A DNA stretch of 64,000 nt from Sporodiniella umbellata (taxonomy: Eukaryota; Mucoromycota; Mucoromycetes; Mucorales; Rhizopodaceae). Numbering within the stretch: the stretch's first letter is position 1; every line of letters begins with the position of its first letter. The notes beneath the pieces are model-generated. The model was given only the letters and a program-made list of their open reading frames with translations, did no database searches and was not told where the DNA came from. The stretch covers positions 1-64,000 of the forward strand of contig JAIXMR010000052.1 of assembly GCA_025677835.1 (NCBI GenBank), written 5' to 3'. The translations under genes and the position numbers were made by a program. Of the stretch, positions 30,515-41,082 are shown piece by piece.

Positions 30515-30818
30515 ACGGGGTTTATAACAAACTTTACAGAGAACTCGTTATTGGCTATTGAGAGCTTAGAGAGATGAAACAAAGTGGTTTATATTATCGT
30601 TGTACACGAGTGTTTCGGACTGCCTTGTCCGTCAGGCTTAGAGGGAGATCCGAATGTATCGGATTTCTTATTATGGGTATATTTCCGTTTCCCCCGAAAG
30701 AAATCAGACATGTGTGTGTGTGTGTGTGTGTGTATGTGATTATGTGGGTGAGTGTGTATGTTTTATTGTCACTTTGCTATTATGATTGTCATTACTATTA
30801 TTGTTATTGATACTATCG

Positions 30819-31232
30819 TTAGGAGACTCTATGAAAACCAAAAGGCGCGTCATCATCGTTTAGTAAGTTTTTTATGGCAGGTGATTTGATGGGCGCTAAT
30901 TGAGATCCTAGCATATCTCTTAAAACGTCTTCGACCATGGAAAGGCGTGCCTCAATATCTTTGATATGTTTATTCAGAGCTATTTCTTGTTTTGGGATGG
31001 GTTGTGCTATTAAATTTATGTTGTTGTTTAGCTTTTCCCGTATTATAGACATGGATGCACCGAGCTTCTGGTTGATGGTATATTGACAGTTCACATGCGC
31101 TTTTAGACAACCTGAACAGGGCTGTTCACCGTCACATTTTGTTTTTTTTCGACGACATTCTCCACAAGCGCTGATCACTTTGAGTCGCCTACGCCTAGTC
31201 TTTTCTTCTGTTGGTTTGGTGCTGCTCATCAT
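30819..31232 (-). CDS. Small Zn2Cys6 zinc-cluster protein
   Basis: Probable DNA-binding protein, 137 aa from the ATG at 31232 (a second ATG follows directly at 31229). The zinc cluster at residues 23-49 has spacing C-x2-C-x6-C-x5-C-x2-C-x6-C (CGECRRKKTKC, then CSGCLKAHVNC), preceded by a basic TRRRRLK stretch. A helical, possibly coiled-coil segment (KHIKDIEARLSMVEDVLRDM) follows, as in dimerising Gal4-type factors. The fungal_trans regulatory domain is absent, so it is either a true minimal factor or an incomplete model lacking 3' exons. A long A-rich leader precedes the start. It is divergent from the larger Zn2Cys6 factor 2.3 kb away. Confidence 0.8.
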   Translation of the reverse strand: MMSSTKPTEEKTRRRRLKVISACGECRRKKTKCDGEQPCSGCLKAHVNCQYTINQKLGASMSIIREKLNNNINLIAQPIPKQEIALNKHIKDIEARLSMVEDVLRDMLGSQLAPIKSPAIKNLLNDDDAPFGFHRVS

Positions 31233-32393
31233 ATAAGCAAAACACAATAAAGTAAAAAATATCTTTTTTTAGAACAAAAATAAAAGGAAGTAAGCAAAAT
31301 AAAGAAAATAAACAAGTACGAAAAAAAAAAAAAAAAAAAAGAATAAACAAAAGCAAAAAAAAAAAGAAAAAACAAAAAAGAAAAAGAAAATGGTTTTCAT
31401 TCTCTTTCTCTTTTATTTCTAACAATAAATCATGATTGATAAATAGAAAAATTGGTTGTACAAACAATTCAGGTGATTGAGCCGATTATCAAACGTTGTT
31501 TGGTTTGGTTTTGAGAAGTTTAAAGATTTTACTTGCCCTTGTTTTTTTTCTTTTTTTTTTTTTTTTTGAAAATCTCACTCGAGATAGATTAGTACACCAT
31601 TTAATAATGTTTGTTGAGCAAGCCGATCAGTAAAGTGATAGGCATCTCTTTCTATAGGAGGTTTTTTTTTTCCCAGGTTAGGTTACATTTGATAGAAAGA
31701 GGTTCACTGCAAAAGTATTTATAAGCTCTTTTGAATGTTCAGCAAACTCCCAAAAGTATTACACAAAAGTGACCAAGTGAGGATCGCTTTGCGAATAAAA
31801 CCCTTTTTCATTTACTTTTTTTTTTTTTTTTTTTTGAAAGCAAACCAAGTGAGTCAAAGCGATTACCACGACAGTACTAAACTAGTTAGCATTGTGATGT
31901 GAGCTGATTTATTTTGACAAATCTTATGAACAATATATACGTAAAGTGCACACGTAATCAAAAAGTGTTTATTTGATGATAAGAATCGAATACAAAACTA
32001 TCCGTTTCGAGTTATGCTGACCAGGTCTTTTGAACTAGATAGTCAGGGATGGTTGGTAAACATAACGTTTTCAGTAAAACGTAAGGCCGTTTACACTCAA
32101 AAAAAAATGTTTCAAAGCCGTACAAAACAGGTTAGGTTCGATGAGCCCTTGGGTCAAGCCAGAGAGCTTAGAACAAACTAAGGTTAAAATAAGTGCAAGA
32201 TTTCTTTATATTTGCTACGAGTAAACAAAAAACAAACAGTATTCAAGTAGGCTGAATTGTACTATTAGACTTTGGTAGCTTTTGGCTGGTATCAAAAAAA
32301 AAAAAAAAAGAGATGGATGGCTTTCGAGAAAAGATATTAGATTCAGCTGAATATTGCTTGACATCTCGAAAAAAAAAAAAAGAAAAGAGCGAC

Positions 32394-32433
32394 ATCAAAA
32401 TACTATTGTTCAGCTGGACAATAGTATTTTGAT
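32394..32433. repeat. 40-bp near-perfect palindrome
   Basis: Arms ATCAAAATACTATTG and CAATAGTATTTTGAT are perfect 15-bp complements. The central ten bases TTCAGCTGGA continue the symmetry except for one T-G opposition, with an E-box-like CAGCTG in the middle. It could extrude a cruciform or bind a dimeric factor. Confidence 0.9.
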
Positions 32434-33185
32434 ATTCTGTTTTTAATCGATGATGTTTTTTTAACTTGGGTAAGACTGAATGTGAGTTTTTTTTTTTTTT
32501 TTTTTTTGATTACCAACACCAAAGCAAGAAAAGAGTATAGCTTTGAACCTTTAGCCTGTAGGTGAAAGCCGCAGCATCGGTGGTTTCTACCGTTCTTCAA
32601 TCCACTACCATCACCCCGCTTCAGTCGGCTTTCAAAAGCCTTTGTACAAAGATGGAAATAGAGTACTGGGGAAAAACAACAATGGACAATACTGTGACAA
32701 ACTGTATGTACCGGATTTCCAAAAATATAAAGTCAAACAGTTGGAGATATAAAAAAAAAAAAGGAGAATTTTACTTGCTATCTTTGATGTATTTATTTAC
32801 TATTACGCTTCAATTTCCGCATGTATCTTGCATTGATAGAGTCATCACTATGAACTCAACGGCCTCTATGCTGACAAATTAGTTTGGTATACCAAAGCAA
32901 GCGAGGGGTCCTGTATAAGAAAAAGGGAGATAATGAGAAGAATAAGGGTTCATCTAAACGGTGCTTCTGTAGGCATTGTGTCTGCACCCTGTATTTGCAA
33001 CTCTTGATCTTTCTATGGATCTCGAAACAGAACAAATGCACAAGGAACGGGTATATTCTGTCCTACTCTAACTCTTTTTTTAAAAAAAAAAAAAGTTCCC
33101 GTTTGTTGAACTGCTTTTAAAAAGGTATACAATCTGATAAGGGTTGTTATCAATTGCCAAAACATTGGCAGATGGGAAAAACAGT

Positions 33186-33239
33186 ATGTGTGTGTATGTA
33201 TGTATGTATGTATGTATGTATGTATGTGTGTGTGTGTGT
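33186..33239. repeat. (GTAT)n-(TG)n microsatellite
   Basis: Tandem GTAT tetranucleotides flanked by TG dinucleotide runs, upstream of the large zinc-cluster gene. Confidence 0.85.
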
Positions 33240-33525
33240 TTTCCATTTTGGATGGCTCTATCCGGGCATTTGATAGCTCCAAGCGTTTAAATCCCAGAGA
33301 GGAGGGGAGTTACGGCGATTGACAATGGAAACAAGAACGGACAGGTGTGAGCAAAGAGTGGGTAAAGAGCGACGGTGTTATTTCAGGGCTCGAAACAATC
33401 ACTGGCTTGTTCCAGTGCTGTGACTCTCAGCGGGCGGAGTATAATTATGCCGAGCACGTACAAAACGAGAAATTCATTTTTCTATTTTTGATTCATTTTT
33501 CTATTATTTTTTATTTTCAACTTGG

Positions 33526-35828
33526 ATGGCAGAACCCAGACAACGAGTGAGCCGGGCTTGGTAGATAGGCTTGAGGAGAAGTTGAGGGAGGTGTGTCTAA
33601 CATTGAAAATTTATTTTAGCGACTTGTGTAGACGAAAGAAAGTAAAGTGCGACGGTGCGAATCCAGTGTGTTCTAATTGCAGAAGCGTTGGTTTGGAATG
33701 TACCTTTCAAGACATGACCAAGAAAGTAATAGCAAAACAATGCAGCTTGATATCTTATCTACCTGCACACGTCTTGTGTGTCCCTTTTTATTTTTATTTT
33801 GGCCATGTATTTCTATCACTCTTTTTTTTTTATTTTTATTTTTTTTACATTGTTAATAGAGAGGACCGCCGAAAGGATATATCGAAGCGATTGAGAACCG
33901 ACTATACAAGCTAGAGAATCTGCTGGTGGATTTATCCAAGCAAGGAGAAATACAGTCTACGACGCTTTTGAACGAACTGAACTCACCTTTAGAAACACCG
34001 AGTGGAGAGCAGATCAAGGCACGACCGATTCGACGGGTGCCCAAGTCTGAAAGAAACAAAGTGTTTTTCTGGCAACAGGATCAGGCCGGCCGACGAAAGC
34101 GAGAGAGTGTATGGGCAGATGAAGAGCCCCAGGCTCCGATCCCTACCGCGCCCAGATCAACCGACGAAGGGGTAGGGCAATTGGCGATGGACGAAAATGG
34201 GCAGGTGAGATACCTTGGCAAGTCGTCTGGCTATTACCTTCTACAGAGCAGTCGAACGTATCGCAACGGTGCGTTTCATTTCGCCAACTACGGTAAAAGA
34301 CGGAAAAGAGAGTTGCTTGCGGCGGATCCACTCGAATTGCCGCCCAAAGATCTTTCGGAGCATCTGATTCATCTTTATTTCCAACATTTTTATACCTTTC
34401 TGCCTTTGTTTTTCCAAAGAAGGATTGTTTCTGCTGTCGACCCGAGAGTGACGCCTCTGTTGCTGAACAGCATCTACGCTGTGGCCAGCCGGATTTCGCC
34501 TGATGTGAGGGTTCGCGCTGATCCTCAGTGTCCGGACACGGCGGGCGATGTGTTTTTTGAGCGTGCCCAGCGGCTCCTGTGTGAAGTTTACGACAGACCG
34601 AGTATTGCCACTGTACAATCACTCTTACTACTGGCGAGTCATCAGCATGGCGCGATGAAGTCAGCCCGCGCCTGGCTCTATAGTGGGATGGTAGGTAGGC
34701 AGCGCGGCACGTGAGGCTCTGCTAACACTATCATAGGCTTTCCGAATGGCTCAGGATCTGGGCTTGCATCGCAACTGCGATCACTGGAATATCCCACCAG
34801 AGGAATGCGAACGACGAAAGCGAGTGTTTTGGTGCTGCTACATCGTCGATCGGCTGGGCAGCGCCATGTACGGGCGAGCGACAACGTTTGAGGAGCGCGA
34901 TTGTGATGTGCCGTTTCCCTCGATGGACGATAATGACTTGCTTCTGTCCGAGCCACCAATTCGGCTGTTGGATAACTTTATCCATCTGATCAAACTTTGC
35001 GATATTCTAGGCCATGTGTTGAGGAGTATCTACTATGTCCGGTCGCTACAAAACACGGCAGCCAAGCAGGCGGACTCGGTCGTCACCGCGCTCAACCGGC
35101 GGCTACATCAATGGTACGACCAGCTACCGGGCGCGCTCAAGTTGCATCCTTCATCCGACAGCCGGCCATCGGCAGCCATCTGCCAGCTGCATCTCATTTA
35201 CCACACCACGCTTATTCTACTGCATCGCCCGTTTGTGCCTGGGCCCAACCACCATGCGCCTATTCCTTCCCTTCTACCGTGCGCTTCCATCTGCACCTCG
35301 GCGGCGGACGCTGTGCTGACCATCACACGTCATCTTTTGGATCACGGCCAGCTAACGTACGTCATGAATTACGCTGTCTATTATCTATTCACAGCCGGTG
35401 TTGCATTCCTAAGGGATCTCCAGAACGATGCCAAAGCCAAAGTCAATCAATGCATGCAGGCCTTGGACGAGATCGAGCCTACCTGGGTGACCGCCAGCAA
35501 AACCTGTCAGATTATCGCCGAACTCTCGGGACTCCACGAACGCCAGCTGTTGCCGTTGGACCCCACCCACAGCGATCCACTCTACATGATGTTGGACCCT
35601 TTTGGTTCCATGCTTTCCACCCGGCCTTATTGGGATCTTGACTGGAATCCTTTCAGCTCTGAAAAACAACACTTGATTCATACCGACCAACAGGTCGATA
35701 TCCTTTCCGGTACCGATCGTGAGCCTTTCTCCCCTTTGGCCCCGCCTGCCTTGGCGCACGATCCTACCCAGGATGGCGGGCCATCTGGAAAGAAGAATAA
35801 AGAAGAAGCAAGCGCTTATTATTGGTAG
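33526..35828 (+). CDS. Zn2Cys6 transcription factor with fungal_trans domain
   Basis: Predicted nuclear transcription factor, 687 aa from four exons (33526-33560, 33620-33725, 33860-34690, 34737-35828). Zinc cluster at residues 12-39, with cysteines 12, 15, 22, 29, 32 and 39 (CDLCRRKKVKC ... CSNCRSVGLEC); exon 1 supplies MAEPRQRVSRA and the first cysteine codon is split by intron 1. A dimerisation linker RGPPKGYIEAIENRLYKLEN starts at residue 48, a layout shared with xylanase-regulator-type factors. The fungal_trans domain follows, with GMAFRMAQDLGLHRNCDHW, ECERRKRVFWCCYIVDRL and YGRATTFEERDCDVPFP. Codons are much GC-richer than in genes at the left of the window. Target genes are unknown. 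Confidence 0.9.
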
Positions 35829-35888
35829 TCTTGTTCTGCTTTTTTATATTTTTGTTTGTTTGTTTGTTTATTATTATTATTATTATTT

Positions 35889-37463
35889 TTAAACGTACTC
35901 AGAAAGCGTAAGCCGTGTCAATTTGATTGACCAACGGATTTTTTCTACTATGGGCAGACAAGCCTCTGAACTATAGGCAGCCAGTCGACATTCCATACTT
36001 TCTTCCCAACCCTCCAGCGCTTGATGATAGGATTCGATCCAGAGAATCAACTGGTCTCTATCTAAGGCTGTATTGGTTTCGTTCGAGCACTGTTGATGGC
36101 CAACCGAGGCTGTCGAAAGGACCAACAAACAGTATTTTGTTACTATCAACACATGCCGATAGAGTGCTTCCAGAGTGTCTGTATTGGGCACCGTGGCCAG
36201 TACATAGAAAAGCATCTTCTCCAGATGTAGCGGACGATGCGGTGTAGCCCGTAGCTTTCGGTAGGGACGCGATACTTGCGATATATCTGTATCCGCTAAG
36301 GCTTTATCCAACAGCTGAATAAGAAAACTGGGGTATTGGATGGCCTGCATCAACTGTGCACAGCCTTCTGCTGTCATCCGCTGAAACCAACAGTAAAGCT
36401 GGGAGGCAAGCGCTTCTTGATCCGAAATGCCCTCAGTACAGCCAATCGTAATCAACTATCGATAGAATCAATCAAAGCCATTCAAACCAAACCAAAAAAA
36501 AAAAAAAAAAAAAATTAGCATCCACCGGTGCTCACTTGCCATATTCAATAGACTTCCAGCCAGTTGACAACGATGGCTCTCAGCCTGAGGGTAGTGTCGA
36601 AGCAAAATGTCCAAAAACCTGTCAAACCGAACACAGGTCAATCCAGCCGTGAGGGTTTGAAAAAAGACAGAGCGCGCCACCTTGCGTTCATCGGTCAGTC
36701 TCTCCTTGAGATCTACCTGAAGCACATTCACAAAAAGATCCAAGGTGAGCACTCGACATTTGGATTCGAGGTTGGCGTTGGCCTGATTTAAGGTGGTATC
36801 GATATAGCCCCAGAGATCGTGGTAGGCCGCAAGCTGTTTTGTATCCAGCAGCTCATATTGACTACTCTCATCTTCCATGTCCTCGTTCTGGTAGGCGTCG
36901 CAGTCAATCCTAAATTCTGAAAACTCGTTCCAGACCGGATTGTACATGCTTGGACCAAACAACGCCAGTACATCGGCAAGGAGTGTATATGCCTGACGGC
37001 ATTGAGTCCAGTGTGTACGCTGGGCTTCTCGGCTCTTGAAGGTCTCTTTGGACTGTAACATTGTGTTGATAAGAGCAGTCAACAAGGTACTGAAACCGTC
37101 AGTAACAGAACTCGCCCTGTCTCTTTTACCTCGGTGGCCTCTTTCCAGTGCTAAACATGTTTTCAATCAGCTGCATACCTACAGTCGCTAGAAAGAGCTG
37201 TCAATATCCATTTTCTTGCAGCCATCTATCTCTAGGCATGCAAGGATAGAATCGTAGTGAGCATTACAGTGATTCACTTCGAGATAGTCAATGATCATCA
37301 GTTGCATTCGTCTAGGCATGTATTCTGTTGTGTTCACTCTGGTTTCGATTCTGCTCTCGAGTGTGACATCGTTTTGGTAGTTGTAGATCTCTAGCAAAAT
37401 AGGGCGTGTAGCCAGCAATTGTCGAGCTGGAATCCATTCTGTAATGTCATTGGTATAGTCCAT
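35889..37463 (-). CDS. Unrecognised 456-aa protein
   Basis: Function unknown. Four exons on the minus strand (37463-37268, 37187-37130, 37089-36540, 36455-35889) join to 456 aa beginning MDYTNDITEWIPARQ. It is mostly helical-looking, without membrane segments or signal peptide, and contains LLTALINTMLQSKETF, DVLALFGPSMYNPVW and EALASQLYCWFQRMTAEG. The last intron has a GC donor (GCAAGT directly after an ATG codon) and AG acceptor; no GT donor keeps the frame. The first intron (37267-37188) is inferred because the first exon otherwise meets a stop. It is convergent with the zinc-cluster gene, 60 nt between stops, and shares its GC-rich codons. A repeat-type (HEAT/TPR-like) scaffold is possible but unproven. 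Confidence 0.7.
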
Positions 37464-38541
37464 ATTGATATAAACAACCCCTCCTTCCTATCCATAGTCA
37501 GAAAACGTTGGCTTATGGCTTCATTTTACTCCTTCCTCATAGCCCACAATCGTCATTAGAATAATCAATCAATCAATCAATCAATCAATTAAAAAAAAAA
37601 AAATGAAAAAAAAAATGGGTGTACAACCTGAAAGCAACATTCTCTCAAGCGACGATCGTTATTGTTACACCGTTTATTCTATAAGAAGATTCAAAATTGA
37701 ACACTTGTTCCTATTAGGTGCATGTAGGCCTGATTTCAATCAAAAGAAACGGCCTAGAAGTATACGTACTGACAGATTTCTTGATAAAGTAAGATTGATA
37801 GATGTGTCCTTTAGTTGATCTATCGTTTGAGTCATTTTTCTAGACTAAGAAAAGCGGCCATTCGAATGATTTGCAAAACGCTCGATCGTGTCATTTCTTC
37901 TCCTTAGACTGTATGCTAATTTGACCTTTTGATTCAAAGGAATGATCTTTATGTACATCACTTGCTCAAACAGCATCAGCCGATGATTGGGAGGGAAAGC
38001 AGCACTCGTATTGAACAGGACCTGTTGAGGGAAATCGATTGCCCTGTGACATCAAAGAGACTGGTTTTGATTGGCCAAGTACAAAAGTACCAAGTGATTG
38101 GACCAAAGGCTGCTTTGTATTTATTTGTTGAAAATAAATAAATAAATCAATACGTAATGACTCCCCCCCCCAATTTTCTTTATCTTCAGGCGATAGATCA
38201 CGTGAGCTACATCGCAATATTTGTTCATTGCTAGTACGGCTGAATTGCTTGTTTTGGCAGAAAACCATTTCCATGCAGTTCAATGTTTTTGTTTTATTTT
38301 TTTTTGTGTTTCTGATGGAATCACTTGTACTATGAGTAGAGAAAAGACAAGCCTCAGAAGAAGCCACAGTTCATGCCGATTCTCTTTTATTTTTTCGTTG
38401 GCTTTAAAACGCTTGATATCAACATCTGCGTTTTAGCTTGGTTTTAGTTTCATTTTTATTTTTATTTTCATTTTTGCATTTATTTTTGTTTTTTTTTTTT
38501 TTTTTTTTTTTTTTTAGTTTTTTCTTTATTTTTTTGTTTTC
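37464..38541. other. Divergent spacer with AATC repeat
   Basis: Upstream DNA shared by the unknown protein and the GATA factor. It contains about seven AATC units (37563-37590), a run of C (38163-38172), a CACGTG box at 38200-38205 and a T run of about 26 nt near 38491-38516. Short open frames such as 37603-37818 show no recognisable domain. Confidence 0.5.
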
Positions 38542-39762
38542 ATGTCGCCACTTATACTTAAACTCCAGGAAGAAGAGGCCATCAATTTTTCGGATCTTGA
38601 TGAGGAAGAGCTTTCAAAGACCTGGCGAGTGTGCACCAAGGTCAAAGACTCTTTAGAGAACGGAAGTCGACTAGAGAACCTATCCTGGCGACTTTGGTTC
38701 CGGCAGAATGTCACCTTTATCCAGGAAGCCAAGCGGAAGGCAGAGATGGAGAGCAGAAAACAGCTAGAACAGCAACTCCAGCTTGAACAAGCCGCCCTGT
38801 TCCATCAGTTTACGCTTAACCAGTTCACTTCAGATCAGGCCCAGGATCAGATGATTCAATTAGCAGACGTATTCAACCCGTTTGATCCCCAGTGCTTCCA
38901 GCGGTCGTTTGATCCCCAGTGCTTCAACCGGCCATTGGAACCTCCATCTTTTGACAGAGCCTACGACCCCACCTACTATCCCTATCTAGACCCGCCTCTG
39001 GACAACGGTTTGTTGGATATACCCAACGTGTCCCTCTACAATAAAGTGTTGGCCACGCTACCCAAAGAAACACTGGCCTCGGCCGAACGCCTGTTACAGA
39101 ACGAGCCCAGCGCCAAAAGAAAAGAAAAGAAAAAACAAGAGCCGACGCATTATTATAGCACCTTTCAAGTCTCTCCGCTCTGTGCCAACCAAGCAACCTA
39201 TCCTACCACCGATGATCCTCAACGCGCCCCGGTGTGCGATAACTGCCAGACGAGCTCCACTCCCTTCTGGCGAGAGTGGGAATCCCAAATTCTGTGTAAT
39301 GCCTGTGGTCTTTAGTGAGTTTGTTCTACCTATATCAATAGCCTATGTTTAACCTCTTTTTAGCTTGAAATTACATAATCACCATCGACCTGTGAAACCG
39401 ACCCTCAAGACCACAGAAAAAGAGACGCAGTGTACGAATTGTGGGACAAGCAAGACGCCCTTGTGGCGTAGGAATGCCGAAGGATTTCCTCTCTGTAACG
39501 CTTGCGGACTCTAGTAAGTATGCGTACTTTTTCCCAACCTCTATCTTTCTCACCTCTCGCTCTTTTTAGCCTAAAGCTTCATCACGAACAAAGGCCACTC
39601 TCGATGAAAACTGACACGATCAAGAAACGGGCAAGAACAGAAGCCCTTTTGGCCAGAGGAGATAAAAAACCTCGCTATTACGATCAAAAATCCCTTTCGT
39701 CTCATATCGGCGAATCGGTCTTGCCTGGCACAGGTATCCTCACTATGTCCAAACCGTCCTAA
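38542..39762 (+). CDS. GATA transcription factor with two zinc fingers
   Basis: Predicted GATA-binding regulator, 371 aa, three exons (38542-39314, 39364-39513, 39570-39762). Residues 28-47 ([20 protein letters not shown]) match the N-terminal box of AreA/Gat1-type nitrogen regulators. Finger 1 uses cysteines 232, 235, 252 and 255 with a 16-residue loop, one shorter than normal. Finger 2 (281, 284, 302, 305) has the standard 17-residue loop [20 protein letters not shown]. Both introns fall at the same place, splitting the Tyr codon in GLYLKLHH after each finger, which argues for internal duplication. A basic tail ([20 protein letters not shown]) follows. Two repeated FDPQCF units sit near residues 113-130. 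Nitrogen or iron regulation are both possible. Confidence 0.88.
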
Positions 39763-39992
39763 CCAAGGATCCCTCCCAGTTTCTAAACGCATTCATTCTT
39801 ATCACTCTCATCCTCATCCAACCCAATAAACAGTCTTTCTTCTTTTCGATGGCATATCAGGCTGAGTTTGATGTACCATCCACCACGATAGAATTCCTTA
39901 GTCATACGAATTAACCAACGTGTGAAGAAAGGCCAAATTTTTGGATTTTATTTTATTTTATTCTATTTTTTTTTCCCCCAAAGATAAATTCA

Positions 39993-41082
39993 ATGACGCT
40001 TGCCCATTTTGATCAAGCCACCCAAGTGAAATTTCTAGGGAAAAAAGAGGATTCTTTTATTTATCAAAGTCATGTTTCTGCTGTAAGAGAGAATATGGGT
40101 TAAAAACATGGACCGATTTTTTTTTTTTTTTTTTTTTTTTTTTTGGATAGGATTGGTGTATAGGCAACGTACCTAATGTAAGTCGTGCTTTAGAAAGCGA
40201 TAGAGCCAACTCACCCTTTATTTAAATCCAAGGGCGGTAAGGTGTAGCTATATTAGGTTCAAGATTGACAGGATGATTAGGTTATGTGGCGTCGATCGCG
40301 TTAGCCAGTGTGCTGGATCATTTTTCAAATCGACATCAGGTAGATCCTGTCGCTCTCAACTCGTTTTTCTTTCAAAAGACAGCGGTGGGTGGATGTATAG
40401 TAGAAATTGAGGAATTGAAGATGACACGTAAAGGGTACTGTGTGGTACGTGCACGTCTGATGCAGGGCGAGAAGGTACTTGAAAAAGCCGAGGATTACAA
40501 ACGATCGGACCATGTAGAGAAAGTACAGTCGATGGTGACGATGGGCAATATGGATGCCGAACAGGGATTGACGCATCTCACCGACCCTTTGACTCCTTTT
40601 GATCGCACGCATCTCAAACCGTTCCGGTTTTTGTGGATGGCAGACTACCTTCAGCTACGACTGGACACCCGCCATCTGGGCAGCCTTGACCGACCCGGGC
40701 GTGCTGAAGTCAATCAAGAGCTGGGCTTTGTGGATCGTCCGGTGGACGTCAAGAGCTTACCTTATCTCTGCGATATGTTTATTCCCCCCGCCACCATGCT
40801 GGGTGAAGCTGTTCATGGGGGGAAAGTCTGGGTGCCCACCTTACAACTCGAAATCCAATTCAAGCAAAAGATTCCAAAGCAAACGGATTATGTGATGGCT
40901 CATTTCATCTCCCGTCATATCATCCACGGTCGAACCGATATGGATGGTGAGCTGTGGGATCCCCAAGGTCGCCTTTTGGCCCTGACAAGGTAACCTCTGA
41001 AAACAATAACCCCTCTTACCCCCTCCTTCTTAGACATCAATGCTTGGTCGTTCCCTGGAGTAAAAATCAAGCGAAAATATAA
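39993..41082 (+). CDS. TesB-like acyl-CoA thioesterase family protein
   Basis: Hot-dog-fold thioesterase-like protein, probably hydrolysing acyl-CoA. Five exons (39993-40082, 40151-40177, 40233-40236, 40281-40989, 41034-41082) give 292 aa. The N-terminal hot-dog opening reads DWCIGNVPNGGYVASIALAS, where PNGGYV is the family hallmark. It only appears if a 4-nt exon GGCG (40233-40236), flanked by AG and GT, is included; skipping it shifts the frame. The second half has the WMADYLQLRL block and ends RHQCLVVPWSKNQAKI, as in fungal homologues. The ORF otherwise starts only at a GTG at 40286, so upstream exons are needed. Natural substrate is unknown. Confidence 0.82.

Larger units (their letters stand above)
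24560..30818. other. 6-kb gene-poor region
   Basis: No gene could be recognised across about 6.2 kb. It is AT-rich, with T runs (28119-28140, 29694-29710), A runs (29325-29346), TA microsatellites (29172-29184, 30224-30247) and a TG microsatellite (30713-30733). Two open frames stand out weakly: minus strand 25304-25537 and minus strand 30272-30514. The left end must hold the promoter of the transporter gene. Confidence 0.6.
31233..33525. other. Divergent spacer between two zinc-cluster genes
   Basis: About 2.3 kb of shared upstream DNA. It holds a 40-bp near-perfect palindrome (32394-32433), a 12-bp palindrome ATTCAGCTGAAT at 32341-32352, long A and T runs, and a GTAT/TG microsatellite (33186-33239). 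A moderately complex stretch at 32562-32700 is open in two frames but no gene was assigned. Confidence 0.6.

Noticed and set aside
34143..34622. Long minus-strand frames (159 and 125 codons) over the zinc-cluster gene
   Set aside because: Both lie antisense to the strongly supported fungal_trans exon; GC-rich codons keep the opposite strand open by chance and no domain is visible.
34997..35641. 214-codon plus-strand frame in another phase
   Set aside because: Overlaps the real reading frame of the zinc-cluster factor; composition (Arg, Ser, His, Pro rich) is typical of an off-frame translation.
38200..38205. CACGTG E-box upstream of the GATA gene
   Set aside because: Six-base site expected by chance in this length of spacer; reported only as context.
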